Shown here one piece after another: positions 34,467 through 46,092 of a stretch of 64,000 nt of DNA. A model generated the notes under the pieces. That model saw only the letters and a list, made by a program, of their open reading frames with translations, was not told the origin of the DNA and did not search any database. The translations under genes and the position numbers were made by a program. The stretch comes from Hamadaea sp. (GTDB taxonomy: Bacteria; Actinomycetota; Actinomycetes; Mycobacteriales; Micromonosporaceae): the NCBI RefSeq assembly GCF_013362815.1, contig NZ_JABFVK010000001.1, positions 156,557-220,556 of the forward strand. The letters run 5' to 3'. Position 1 is the stretch's first letter; every line of letters begins with the position of its first letter.

Positions 34467-35684
34467 ATGGCGGCCTTCCTGATCTTCGGCCTCGTGGTGG
34501 CCGGAGCGATCCACTATTACCTCTGGTTCCGGCTCGTACGCAGCACCACCCGGCCGGGGCGGGCTCGCCGCATCGGCACTGGACTCGTGGTCGCGGCCGT
34601 GGTCGTCCTCATCGGAGCGCTCGTGCTCACCCGGCTCGACGCGAACCTCGAATGGCTGGCGATTCTGGGCTACGTCTGGCTGGCCGTCATGTTCTACCTG
34701 CTCGTGACGCTCGCTTTGCTCGAAATTCCGGCGTTCGTGGCCAAGCGGCTGTCCGGGCGTGGCGTTCGGGGTGCTCCCGACGCGGGCGCTCTTGCCGCCG
34801 CGCCCGCCCCGGCGGAGGACGTCGCGGACGTCGACCGCCCCGCTGTGCGTACCCCTGAGGGAGAAAGCCGGAGGTTGTTCGTGGCGCGCGCCGTCGCGAT
34901 CACCGCGGGGCTCGTCTCGGCCGGGACCGTGGGCTACGGGGTGACCCAGGCGCTGGGCCGGCCGGTGCTGAAGCGGCGCGAGATCGCGCTGGCCAAGCTG
35001 CCGCGCGCGATGGACGGCTACCGGGTTGCGCTGGTCTCCGACATCCACCTCGGGCCGCTGGCCGGGCGCAAGCACACCGAGCGGATCGTCGAGATCATCA
35101 ACGGCCTCGACGCCGACATCGTGACCGTGGTCGGCGACCTAGTCGACGGGACGGTTGCGCAGCTGGGCGATGACGCCGCGCCGCTTCGTCTGCTGCAGAG
35201 CAAGCACGGCGCCTACTTCGTGACCGGCAACCACGAGTACTACTCCGGCTACCAGGAGTGGATTCAGGAGGTCGCCGAGCTGGGCCTGAAGCCGCTGCGC
35301 AACGAGCGGGTCGAGCTGCCCGGCGGGCTGGACCTGGCCGGAGTCAACGACGTGACGGGCGCGAGCTTCGACGACGGACCCGACTTCGCCAAGGCGCTCG
35401 ACGGGCGCGATCCGGGTAAGCCGGTCGTCCTGCTGGCCCACCAGCCGATCCAGGTGCACGACGCGGCCAAGCACGGCGTCGACCTGCAACTGTCCGGCCA
35501 CACTCACGGCGGCCAGATGGCGCCCTTCAATCTCGCGGTCAAGCTGCAGCAGCCGGTGGTGAGCGGCTACGACACCATCGACGGCACGCAGATCTACGTG
35601 ACAAACGGCGCGGGATTCTGGGGTCCGCCGGTCCGGGTCGGCGCGCCGCCGGACATCACCCTGGTCGAGCTCCGCACCCCGTAG
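34467..35684 (+). CDS. Membrane-anchored metallophosphoesterase
   Basis: A 405-residue protein with three or four N-terminal membrane segments (1-25, 40-60, 70-92, and about 138-160) followed by a calcineurin-like phosphoesterase domain. The dinuclear metal motifs are complete: SDIHLGP, GDLVDG, GNHEYY, AHQP and SGHTHGGQM. The last segment before the domain is preceded by a basic stretch (ESRRLFVARAV), so the catalytic domain is probably extracytoplasmic, as in YkuE-like proteins. Six bases after moaD, so possibly co-transcribed, but no Moco role is implied. A family A repeat follows the stop. Confidence 0.88.
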   Translation: MAAFLIFGLVVAGAIHYYLWFRLVRSTTRPGRARRIGTGLVVAAVVVLIGALVLTRLDANLEWLAILGYVWLAVMFYLLVTLALLEIPAFVAKRLSGRGVRGAPDAGALAAAPAPAEDVADVDRPAVRTPEGESRRLFVARAVAITAGLVSAGTVGYGVTQALGRPVLKRREIALAKLPRAMDGYRVALVSDIHLGPLAGRKHTERIVEIINGLDADIVTVVGDLVDGTVAQLGDDAAPLRLLQSKHGAYFVTGNHEYYSGYQEWIQEVAELGLKPLRNERVELPGGLDLAGVNDVTGASFDDGPDFAKALDGRDPGKPVVLLAHQPIQVHDAAKHGVDLQLSGHTHGGQMAPFNLAVKLQQPVVSGYDTIDGTQIYVTNGAGFWGPPVRVGAPPDITLVELRTP

Positions 35685-35685
35685 C

Positions 35686-35746
35686 GTTGATCATGAACCT
35701 AGGGTCCGGCTTTGCACCGTGTCGCGCCCCCAGCGCCATGGTCAAC
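35686..35746. repeat. Dispersed palindromic element, family A copy 3 (61 bp)
   Basis: Arms GTTGATCA (35686-35693) and TGGTCAAC (35739-35746) enclose a core with CACCGTGTCGCGCCCCC, matching the core of the copy at 13613-13694 in the same orientation. It lacks the third arm of the two 82-bp copies. It lies directly after the metallophosphoesterase stop, in the 198-bp gap before the EndoQ-helicase gene; the rest of that gap shows nothing recognisable. Confidence 0.65.
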
Positions 35747-35882
35747 GGCCACCGCGCTTCCTGACGCCTGCCACCCACGGTGGACGCCGTGTGGTCAGAC
35801 TGTGGACGGACTGGAGTCAGACATCTCACGAGCCGGTGTGGCGGCGAGCGCGGCACCGCGCACGCATGCCAGGATTCACCGC

Positions 35883-38966
<3,084 letters not shown>

Positions 38967-39072
38967 GAAAAGCGGGCCGATCCCGTCAGGACTGGCGTAA
39001 CCGGAGCGGATGAGGCAGGGTGTTCCCAGGATTTCTTGATGCTCACGGGGAACGACCTGGAGGGACGTGGGG

Positions 39073-39687
39073 ATGTCGGTCCGACTGGTCACCGTCGACG
39101 CCGTGACGCTGGCTCGCCTCGGTTACGCCGCGGCGGTCTCGGCGTACCCGGACATTTCTCTGGTAGGCCAGGCGACCAGCACGGACGAGGCGGTCGAGCT
39201 GGTCAACGCGCTCTCGCCCAACGTGGTCGCGGTCGACACGCACCTGCCCGAAGGCGACGGCGTGCAGCTGGCGATCAAGCTGCGGGCCGAACACCCTCAG
39301 CTGGGCATCGTGCTGACCGGTCCGGCCGAGGACGACTACATCTTCCGGGCGCTCGAAGCCGGGCTGTCGGCCTTCCTTCCGCGTACCGCGACGGTCGAGC
39401 TGCTGATGTCGGCGGTACGCCACGCGGCGGTCGCCCCGGCGTCGTTCACCGCGCCCAACCTGGCCGCCGCCCTCGCCCGCCGACGCGCCCGCGCCGCCGC
39501 GTTGAGCCCGCGTGAGGAAGAGATCCTGCGGCACCTCAACACCGGCTCGTCGCTGGCCTCGATCGCCAGCCAGCTGAAGCTGACCGAGTCGACGGTGCGC
39601 ACCTATGTCGCCCGGCTCTACGACAAGCTCGGTGTCCACAACCGGGCGCAGGCGCTGATCGTGGCCGCGCAGCACGACCTCCTCTGA
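39073..39687 (+). CDS. Orphan NarL/LuxR-type response regulator with atypical receiver
   Basis: A 204-residue regulator with no kinase gene nearby. Receiver domain: phospho-acceptor-like D55 (VVAVDTHLPEGDG), but the N-terminal acidic pair is reduced to one Asp (TVD9A) and the usual Lys is Arg (AFLPRTA), so phosphorylation may be weak or absent. C-terminal LuxR helix-turn-helix at about 140-204 (LSPREEEILRHLNTGSSLAS, LTESTVRTYVARLYDKLGVH). ATG at 39073 is eight bases after GGAGGG. It is convergent with the last Tad gene, so a role in pilus gene control is plausible but unproven. Confidence 0.85.
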   Translation: MSVRLVTVDAVTLARLGYAAAVSAYPDISLVGQATSTDEAVELVNALSPNVVAVDTHLPEGDGVQLAIKLRAEHPQLGIVLTGPAEDDYIFRALEAGLSAFLPRTATVELLMSAVRHAAVAPASFTAPNLAAALARRRARAAALSPREEEILRHLNTGSSLASIASQLKLTESTVRTYVARLYDKLGVHNRAQALIVAAQHDLL

Positions 39688-39714
39688 GTCGCGCGCCGGC
39701 CCGGCGTCGACGAG

Positions 39715-40641
39715 CTAGCCGAGGAACGCGTCGAGGATGCGGATCACCCCGGGACCGATCACCACCACGAACAGCGCCGGGAGCAGGCAGAGCACCAGCG
39801 GGAAGACCACCTTGACCGGGACCTTCGCCGCCGCGGCCTCCGCGTTCTGCCGCCGCTTCACGCGCATCTCCCGGGCCTGTTCGCGGAGCACGTCGGCGAT
39901 CGGGATGCCCAACTCGGTGGCCTGAAGCAGAGCCGTCGCGACGGTCCGCAACTCCAGCACGGAAGTACGCGCCCCGAGCGCTCGCAAGGCGTCCGCCCGA
40001 CGCTGGCCCATCTGCATCTCATGCAGCATCCGGGCGAACTCCCGGGCGACTTCGCCGGGCAACGTCGTGGCGATCTGAGCGACCGCGGCGTCGAAGCCCA
40101 GTCCCGCCTCGACCGAGAGGGTGAGGAGGTCGAGCGCGTCCGGCAGCTGTCGGCGGATCGCGGTCTGCCGGCGTAGGCCGAGGTCGTAGACGATGATGAA
40201 CGGCAGCCAGAAGCCGATCGCCGCCCCGATCACGGTCCAGACCACCAGCCACGCGATCGAGTCGCTGACCGCCAGTCCGAAGAGGAATCCGAGCGCCGCG
40301 CCGCCCAGCAGCCCGATGCCCTGCCATTCCATGAGGCGCTCGGCCGGCCAGCCGGGCGGGTTTCCCGCGTAGTCCAGCCACCTCTGGAGCCGTCCGATCG
40401 CCCGTTGCGGGGTGAGCGTCCGCCCCAGTCCGGCGATCCGCTGCCCTACGGGTGGCAGATTCCGGTCGCCGGCTGTGGTGGCGGTGGGCGGCGCGGTGCC
40501 GGGGGCGTACATCCGGTCGATGGACTCCATGGCTTTGGCCACGTTCTCCCGGCGGCTGGAACCGGTGACCAGCATGGACACGCCGAGCACGATGGCGAGG
40601 AAGATCGCGCCCAACCCGGACAACGCGAGGACGTCGTTCAT
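39715..40641 (-). CDS. tadC: Tad pilus inner-membrane protein TadC
   Basis: Second type II secretion F-family platform protein of the Tad/Flp machine, 308 residues. An N-terminal membrane anchor (ALSGLGAIFLAIVLGVSMLV), two central segments (GLLGGAALGFLFGLAVSDS; WLVVWTVIGAAIGFWLPF), the cytoplasmic T2SSF domain (RRQLPDALDLLTLSVEAGLG and FARMLHEMQMGQRRADALRA) and a C-terminal membrane pair match TadC. It is the last gene of the operon and begins one base after the VWA-TadB gene stop. Confidence 0.9.
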   Translation of the reverse strand: MNDVLALSGLGAIFLAIVLGVSMLVTGSSRRENVAKAMESIDRMYAPGTAPPTATTAGDRNLPPVGQRIAGLGRTLTPQRAIGRLQRWLDYAGNPPGWPAERLMEWQGIGLLGGAALGFLFGLAVSDSIAWLVVWTVIGAAIGFWLPFIIVYDLGLRRQTAIRRQLPDALDLLTLSVEAGLGFDAAVAQIATTLPGEVAREFARMLHEMQMGQRRADALRALGARTSVLELRTVATALLQATELGIPIADVLREQAREMRVKRRQNAEAAAAKVPVKVVFPLVLCLLPALFVVVIGPGVIRILDAFLG

Positions 40642-40642
40642 C

Positions 40643-42559
40643 TCAGACCTCCACCTTGACGACCTTGAGCAGCCAGGCCACCCCGAGGCCGAGCAGCACC
40701 GCTCCGCCGATCGACATCGCGATCCCGGCCGGCGTCTGCACCAGTGGCAACAGATAGCTGGCCTTCACGACGAGCATGTACGCCAAGACGATGAACGGCA
40801 GGCCGATCAGCACGTACGCAGACAGCCGCCCCTCTGCCGAGAGCGCCTTGACCTGCCGCTGGAGCGTGGCACGTTCCCGCATGGTGGCAACCGTCGTGCT
40901 GAGGATCTCGGCGAGGTTGCCACCGACTTCCCGTTGCACCTTGATCGCGACGACCGCGAAGGACAGGTCCTTGTTGTGCATCCGCTGGGCCACCCGGTCC
41001 AGCGCGTCCTCGATCTCGGCGCCCAGCCGGACCTCGCCCAGCGCGCGGCCGAACTCGATCTGCATCGAGCCGCCGATCTCGTGGGTCATCGCCTCGACCG
41101 ACTGGGCGAGCGAGAAGCCCGAGCGCAGCGAGCCGATCACCAGCTGCAGAGCGTCCGGCAGCGCGGCCGCGAACGCGCTGGCCCGCCGCCCGGCCCGGAC
41201 CCGGTGGAAGACCGCGGTCGCACCCCAGCCGACAAGCGCGCCTAGGACCACCCCGAGCCACCACGGTGAGAAGAGCACGAAGAAGACCAGCGCCCCGACT
41301 GCCACCGCGGTCAGCCGAAGCAGCAGCCACTCGTGCGGCAGCATGCGCAGCGACGCCAGCTCGATCTGCCGCGCCAGCCGGCCTTCGACCTTGGTCTGCC
41401 GCATGACCTGCTGAGACAGCTGGAGCGCGGTCTGCGCGATCGCAGTGTCCGCCTCGATCGGTGGGGGCGGCGGAGCCGGTCGCGACTTCGGGGAGAACTG
41501 GTCGATCTGTGCGAACCGGTGCCGCCGGGCATCGGCCGTCAGCAGCGGCCCGATGATCAGCACCCCGGCGATCAGCAGGCCGAGGAAGATGGTGCCCAGC
41601 AACGAATAGAGCAGCCAGTCCGGTATGCCGGTGGACCGCTTGCCCACCAGTGGCGTGGATTTGCGAGTGTCGGGGACGAAGGACATCTTCATGTCGGTGG
41701 TGACCGTGGCCGACCCGGCCCGCGCCGAGATCACCAGGGTCCCGTCCTTGCCCTGCAACTCCGGCGGAATGGTGACCCGGACGAGCAACTGCGCCGAGAA
41801 CGCCCCGGCGGCCTGGGTGAACACGCCGGTCAACGCCTGCGGATCACCCGCCCGGTACGCCTTGCCACCGGTCGCCTGGGACAGGTTGGCGAGCACCGCA
41901 GCGGTCGCCTCCTGCGTCTTGAAGGCGATGGTGTCGACCGGAATCGACCCGGCCGCCTTTCGCGCGTCTTCGTATCCCACCGAGGAGGCGGTGTCCGCCC
42001 CGTCGGAGAGCACCACGATGCGCTTCTCGTCGAGCTGGCCGCTCAGCACGTCCGCCGCCGCGCGTACCGCGTCGTAGAGCGACGTCTCGCCTTTCGCCTG
42101 CAAGCCCGCCACGGCCGACCGCACTCGGGCCCGGTCGGGAGTCGCCCGCGCGACGACGATCGCGGGCGAACCTGCGGTGACCACACCGACCTGGATGTCG
42201 GCCGGAAGCGCGGTCAGGAAGGAGGCGGCCGCCGATTTCGCGCTCGACAGCGGTTCCCCGCTCATCGACCCGGAAGTGTCGATGACCAGCGCCACCGCCC
42301 GGCGCAGCGCCCGGCCTTGGCTCTGGCCGACGGCGGCGGCCGTCAACGGGACCGTCTGGCCGTCGACCTTGGCGGACAGCGTTCCCTGCGACAGGGCATT
42401 GCCTGAGGGCAGGTCGGAGCCGGTCAGATAGAACTCGACCAGCCCGGCCTCCTGGCGCACCGAAGAGGCGCTCAACCGGGGATCGGCGTACGCCGGACCG
42501 GCGGTGAGCAGCGTCAGCACGGCGGTCAGGCCAATGGCGACGAGCGCGAGACGGCGCAT
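40643..42559 (-). CDS. tadB: Fusion of a VWA domain with TadB platform protein
   Basis: A 638-residue fusion. It begins with a signal peptide (residues 1-25, ends AYA). An extracytoplasmic von Willebrand A domain follows (about 88-270) with intact MIDAS residues D94-T-S-G-S98, the Thr in KGETSLYDAV and the Asp in VVLSDGADTA. A beta-rich spacer leads to a membrane segment near 318-342 (LLYSLLGTIFLGLLIAG). The rest is TadB: two membrane segments, the T2SSF domain (about 460-590; LPDALQLVIGSLRSGFSLAQ) and two C-terminal segments. It presumably anchors the assembly platform while presenting a metal-dependent adhesion domain outside. Sits between TadA and TadC. Confidence 0.9.
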   Translation of the reverse strand: MRRLALVAIGLTAVLTLLTAGPAYADPRLSASSVRQEAGLVEFYLTGSDLPSGNALSQGTLSAKVDGQTVPLTAAAVGQSQGRALRRAVALVIDTSGSMSGEPLSSAKSAAASFLTALPADIQVGVVTAGSPAIVVARATPDRARVRSAVAGLQAKGETSLYDAVRAAADVLSGQLDEKRIVVLSDGADTASSVGYEDARKAAGSIPVDTIAFKTQEATAAVLANLSQATGGKAYRAGDPQALTGVFTQAAGAFSAQLLVRVTIPPELQGKDGTLVISARAGSATVTTDMKMSFVPDTRKSTPLVGKRSTGIPDWLLYSLLGTIFLGLLIAGVLIIGPLLTADARRHRFAQIDQFSPKSRPAPPPPPIEADTAIAQTALQLSQQVMRQTKVEGRLARQIELASLRMLPHEWLLLRLTAVAVGALVFFVLFSPWWLGVVLGALVGWGATAVFHRVRAGRRASAFAAALPDALQLVIGSLRSGFSLAQSVEAMTHEIGGSMQIEFGRALGEVRLGAEIEDALDRVAQRMHNKDLSFAVVAIKVQREVGGNLAEILSTTVATMRERATLQRQVKALSAEGRLSAYVLIGLPFIVLAYMLVVKASYLLPLVQTPAGIAMSIGGAVLLGLGVAWLLKVVKVEV

Positions 42560-42560
42560 G

Positions 42561-44003
42561 TCACATCCCTTCGGGTTCGCCGAAGATCACGGGGTCGACG
42601 AGGACACCGCGATCGGCCAGCGACTCCAAGAACTGCGGGCGTACGCCGGTGGCCAGGAGCTGGCCGAGATGGCGGCCCTTGGAGTCGAACCCGGCGCGGT
42701 GGTCGAAGGTGTACAGGTCCTGCAGGACGACGGTGTCGCCGTCCATCCCGACCACCTCGGTGATGTGCGTGATCCGGCGGCTGCCGTCGCGGAGGCGAGT
42801 CAGGTGCACGATGACGTCGACGGCCGAGGCGATCTGCTCGCGGATCGCGCGTACCGGCAGATCCATGCCCGCCATCAGGACCATGGTCTCGAGCCGCGAG
42901 ATCGAGTCGCGCGGCGAGTTCGCGTGCACCGTGGTCAGCGAGCCGTCGTGGCCGGTGTTCATGGCCTGCAACATGTCCAGCGCAGCCCCGTCGCGAACCT
43001 CGCCGACCACGATCCGATCCGGCCGCATACGCAGCGCGTTGCGGACGAGGTCGCGAATGGTGACCTCGCCGCGGCCCTCGAAGTTCGGCGGACGGGCCTC
43101 CATCCGGAGCACGTGGTCCTGGGCGAGACGGAGTTCGGCCGAGTCCTCGATCGTGATGATGCGTTCCTCGATCGGCAGGAACGACGACACCACGTTGAGC
43201 AGCGTCGTCTTGCCGGTGCCGGTACCACCGGAGACCACGATGTCCAGGCGGCCCTGGACGCACGCGCGCAGTAGGTCCGCGATCTGCGGGTGCAGCGTGC
43301 CGAACCGCATGAGGTCGGTGATGGTGAACGGTTCCGCCGAGAACTTCCGGATCGTCAGCGCCGCACCGTCGAGGGCGATCGGCGGGACGACCGCGTTGAC
43401 CCGCGATCCGTCCGGCAGCCGCGCGTCCACCATCGGGCTGGACTCGTCGACCCGGCGGCCCACCCGGGCCACGATCTTGTCGATCACGCGGCGGAGGTGC
43501 TGCTCGTCCATGAACGCGACGTCCGCCTCGTACAGCCGCCCCTCGCGCTCCATGTACACGCGATCCCAGGCATTCACCATGATTTCGGTGATCGACGGGT
43601 CACGGAGCATCGGCTCGATCGGACCGTGGCCCAAGATCTCGTCGATGATCTGGCGGTACGCCAAAGCGCGGTCGCCGGCGGTGAGCGCCGTCTCCTCCTG
43701 CGCCAGGACGTCCGGCAGTGCCTCCCGGACCCGGCGCGCCAGTTCCTCGTCGTCGGCCACGGTCTCGTAGAGCTGCGGGCCGAGCAGTTCCAGCAGAGCC
43801 TCGTGCGCGCGGCGGCGTACGGCGGCCAACGGGTCGTAGGCCCGGCGCTGGTTGCGTCGCGCATTGGACACGACCGAGCTGATCGGCATGGACGACACCG
43901 GGGCGGCGTACGCGGCCGCCGCTTCACCCGCGGCAGCCAGCCGCTCCTGTAGTACGCCCGCGCCCGATCCGTTGCGGGTGCCGAGCCGGTCCTGAAGGCT
44001 CAT
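42561..44003 (-). CDS. tadA: Tad secretion ATPase TadA (CpaF)
   Basis: Hexameric ATPase powering Flp pilus assembly, 480 residues. N-terminal domain to about residue 130, then the CpaF/VirB11-type core: EIMVNAWDRVYMEREG, Walker A G259-G-T-G-T-G-K-T, the Asp-box IITIEDSAELRL, the His-box region MRPDRIVVGEVRDG (Walker B-like Glu) and DGSLTTVHANSP. It is separated from tadZ by five bases and from the VWA-tadB gene by one. The ATG start has AAGGAG upstream. Confidence 0.94.
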   Translation of the reverse strand: MSLQDRLGTRNGSGAGVLQERLAAAGEAAAAYAAPVSSMPISSVVSNARRNQRRAYDPLAAVRRRAHEALLELLGPQLYETVADDEELARRVREALPDVLAQEETALTAGDRALAYRQIIDEILGHGPIEPMLRDPSITEIMVNAWDRVYMEREGRLYEADVAFMDEQHLRRVIDKIVARVGRRVDESSPMVDARLPDGSRVNAVVPPIALDGAALTIRKFSAEPFTITDLMRFGTLHPQIADLLRACVQGRLDIVVSGGTGTGKTTLLNVVSSFLPIEERIITIEDSAELRLAQDHVLRMEARPPNFEGRGEVTIRDLVRNALRMRPDRIVVGEVRDGAALDMLQAMNTGHDGSLTTVHANSPRDSISRLETMVLMAGMDLPVRAIREQIASAVDVIVHLTRLRDGSRRITHITEVVGMDGDTVVLQDLYTFDHRAGFDSKGRHLGQLLATGVRPQFLESLADRGVLVDPVIFGEPEGM

Positions 44004-44008
44004 CGGAC

Positions 44009-45211
44009 CTAACTCCTTCCTCGGCTGAACCGGCTGCGCTTCTGGAGGTCGGCCACATTGGGGTTGAGGAAGAGTCGGACCGCCAGATCCCGGTACGCCT
44101 GACTCACCGGATGACTCGGGCTCGACACGGTCAGCGGTACGCCCGCGTTGGCCGCGACCGGAACGTCCCGGCTGGACGGGATCGAGCCGACGATCGGCAT
44201 CCGCACGATCTTCTCGACGTCGGCGGTGCTCAGCCCGACCTTGGAGTCGGCCCGGTTGAGGACGAGGGTGCGGGCCGCCTTGCGGTAGTCGAGCAGGTCG
44301 AACATGTCGAGGGTGACCCGGGTGTTCTTGAGCGACGGGATCTCCGGCGTGGTGACGAGCAGATAGTGATGCGTGGCGTCGAGCGCGGCGAGCATCTGCT
44401 CGGAGAACGCGCTGGCGGTGTCGATCACGACGTACTCGAAGGCGTCCCGGGCGAGCTGGATCAGATCGCTGATGAGCTGCCGACCGATGTCCTCGGCGGC
44501 GGCCGGCTGCACCGGCGCGAGCAGCACGTCCAGCCCACTGCGATATGGGGCGAGCAGCGAACGCAGCCCGGTCTCGTCGATCCGGTCGGCGACCGGGATG
44601 GCGTCGGCGATGGTCCGTTCCGGGCTCAGCTGGGTCAGGATGGCGACGTCACCGAAGGCGAGGTCGAGGTCCATGAGGCAGACCTTGTGCCGGCCGCCGT
44701 CGGCCAGCGCGACGGCCAAGTTGATGGCGGTCGTCGTCTTGCCGACCCCGCCTTTGGCGGCGAAGACCGTGATGACCTGGCCGCCGAGCGGTTCCGAGCC
44801 TTCGGGCGTACGCGCCGACGGAACGGTCGCCCCGTTGAGCTTCGGTTTGGCTTCCAGCTGCCGGGACAGATCCTGCGATCGCGCGCACGCCGCCAGGATC
44901 GCGGCCGGGTCGTTGGCGTCCACGACTTCGCGTACGCCGGCCCGCAGCGCCTCGGTCATGACGTTGATGTCGAGGTGCTGGCGGAGGAGCACCACCCCGA
45001 GCGTCGGCCGGCGTACCCGGCATTGTTCGGAGAAGCCCACCGCCTCGGCCAGGGGCGTGCTCGGGCCGAGCACCACCAGCTGCTCGGCCGGTTCGTTGTT
45101 GACCAGCTCGACCAATGCGTCCGCTGTGGACACGAGGTGCGTCTGCTCGATGCCGAACAGGGTCGCCAGCTGTTTCGCCTGCTGCTGCCACTGTTCGTAG
45201 ACGATGGTCAT
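44009..45211 (-). CDS. tadZ: TadZ/CpaE-type ParA-like ATPase
   Basis: Localisation ATPase that places the Tad machine. The 400-residue protein has an N-terminal atypical receiver-like domain (about 15-130; LVVLGPSTPLAEAVGFS, GVVLLRQHLD) and a MinD/ParA domain starting with the deviant Walker A FAAKGGVGKTTTAINLAVA. Further landmarks are DLDLAFGDVA, VVIDTASAFSEQMLAALDA and LVTTPEIPSLKNTR. In actinomycetes CpaE homologues mark the pole where pili form. The gene ends five bases before tadA. Confidence 0.9.
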   Translation of the reverse strand: MTIVYEQWQQQAKQLATLFGIEQTHLVSTADALVELVNNEPAEQLVVLGPSTPLAEAVGFSEQCRVRRPTLGVVLLRQHLDINVMTEALRAGVREVVDANDPAAILAACARSQDLSRQLEAKPKLNGATVPSARTPEGSEPLGGQVITVFAAKGGVGKTTTAINLAVALADGGRHKVCLMDLDLAFGDVAILTQLSPERTIADAIPVADRIDETGLRSLLAPYRSGLDVLLAPVQPAAAEDIGRQLISDLIQLARDAFEYVVIDTASAFSEQMLAALDATHHYLLVTTPEIPSLKNTRVTLDMFDLLDYRKAARTLVLNRADSKVGLSTADVEKIVRMPIVGSIPSSRDVPVAANAGVPLTVSSPSHPVSQAYRDLAVRLFLNPNVADLQKRSRFSRGRS

Positions 45212-45253
45212 GGCCTGTTCGCCCTTCGCGGTCGCATGTGTGCCAGGCGAGGT

Positions 45254-46027
45254 TTAGTTCACCGGTACGCCGTTGTCTATCGCCTTACCGACCTCAACCA
45301 ACGACGAATCGGTGAGCAGTGCCAGCGTGAGGTCGCAGCCCATGTCGGTGGAGTGCACGAACTTGGTGGCGTCTTCCTGGGTGGCGGAGATCGTCACGAT
45401 GAGCGTGACCTTGCCCTCCGCGTCGAGCTGCGACCGCTGCTCGACGGACTGCGTGGAGGTCTGCCCGCCTTCGCCGTACGCACCGACCGCGAGGACCTCC
45501 ATACGCGGCAACAGCACCTGCGTCCGGTGGCGGTTCTGCTCGTACTTCTTCTTGAACTCGGCGTCGAGGATCTCGCAGGTCTCGAAGACGGCGACGGTGG
45601 ATCCCGGCCGGACGAACCCGCCGACCTCCCGTTCGACGTCGAACTTGCCGCTGACGGCCAGCATCTTCTCGGGCACCGCGATGCCGCCCGAGAGCTTGGT
45701 GGCCTGCCCGAACATGCCCTTGAGCAACAGCTGCCGGGCCTGCACGTCGGCGGTCACCACGAGCTTGTCCAGGTCGATCGAGATGTCCTGCATGACGTCC
45801 TCCGGCAGCGACGACTTCGGCATCACGACGTCTTCGGTCATGCCCCGGTCCCGGATGATCGCCCCGGTCGTGCCGGCCGGGATGCGTACCTTCGCGATCC
45901 GGACGTGGACCGCCTCCTGCCCGGCGGCGACGGAGTTCTTCGTCGCGATGAGGTACGCGAACACCGCGCCGGTGCCGACGACGGCGAGGATGATCGCGAT
46001 CAGGATGCCAACGATGCGGCGGGTCAT
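45254..46027 (-). CDS. cpaB: Pilus assembly protein CpaB (RcpC)
   Basis: A 257-residue protein with one N-terminal membrane anchor (RRIVGILIAIILAVVGTGAV) and an extracytoplasmic SAF/CpaB domain (QEAVHVRIAKVRIPAGTTGA, then RQLLLKGMFG and FVRPGSTVAVFETCEI). The ATG at 46027 yields the standard start; the open frame runs 72 codons further upstream into tadG without support. In diderms CpaB pairs with the secretin; here, with no secretin gene, it probably stabilises the fibre passage across the cell wall. It is followed 43 bp later by tadZ. Confidence 0.85.
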   Translation of the reverse strand: MTRRIVGILIAIILAVVGTGAVFAYLIATKNSVAAGQEAVHVRIAKVRIPAGTTGAIIRDRGMTEDVVMPKSSLPEDVMQDISIDLDKLVVTADVQARQLLLKGMFGQATKLSGGIAVPEKMLAVSGKFDVEREVGGFVRPGSTVAVFETCEILDAEFKKKYEQNRHRTQVLLPRMEVLAVGAYGEGGQTSTQSVEQRSQLDAEGKVTLIVTISATQEDATKFVHSTDMGCDLTLALLTDSSLVEVGKAIDNGVPVN

Positions 46028-46092
46028 TGTCTGCGTTCCTATCTCTGCCGGAATGTCTCGGGGGGTGTCTGCCGATTTGTGCGCGGGCCGGC

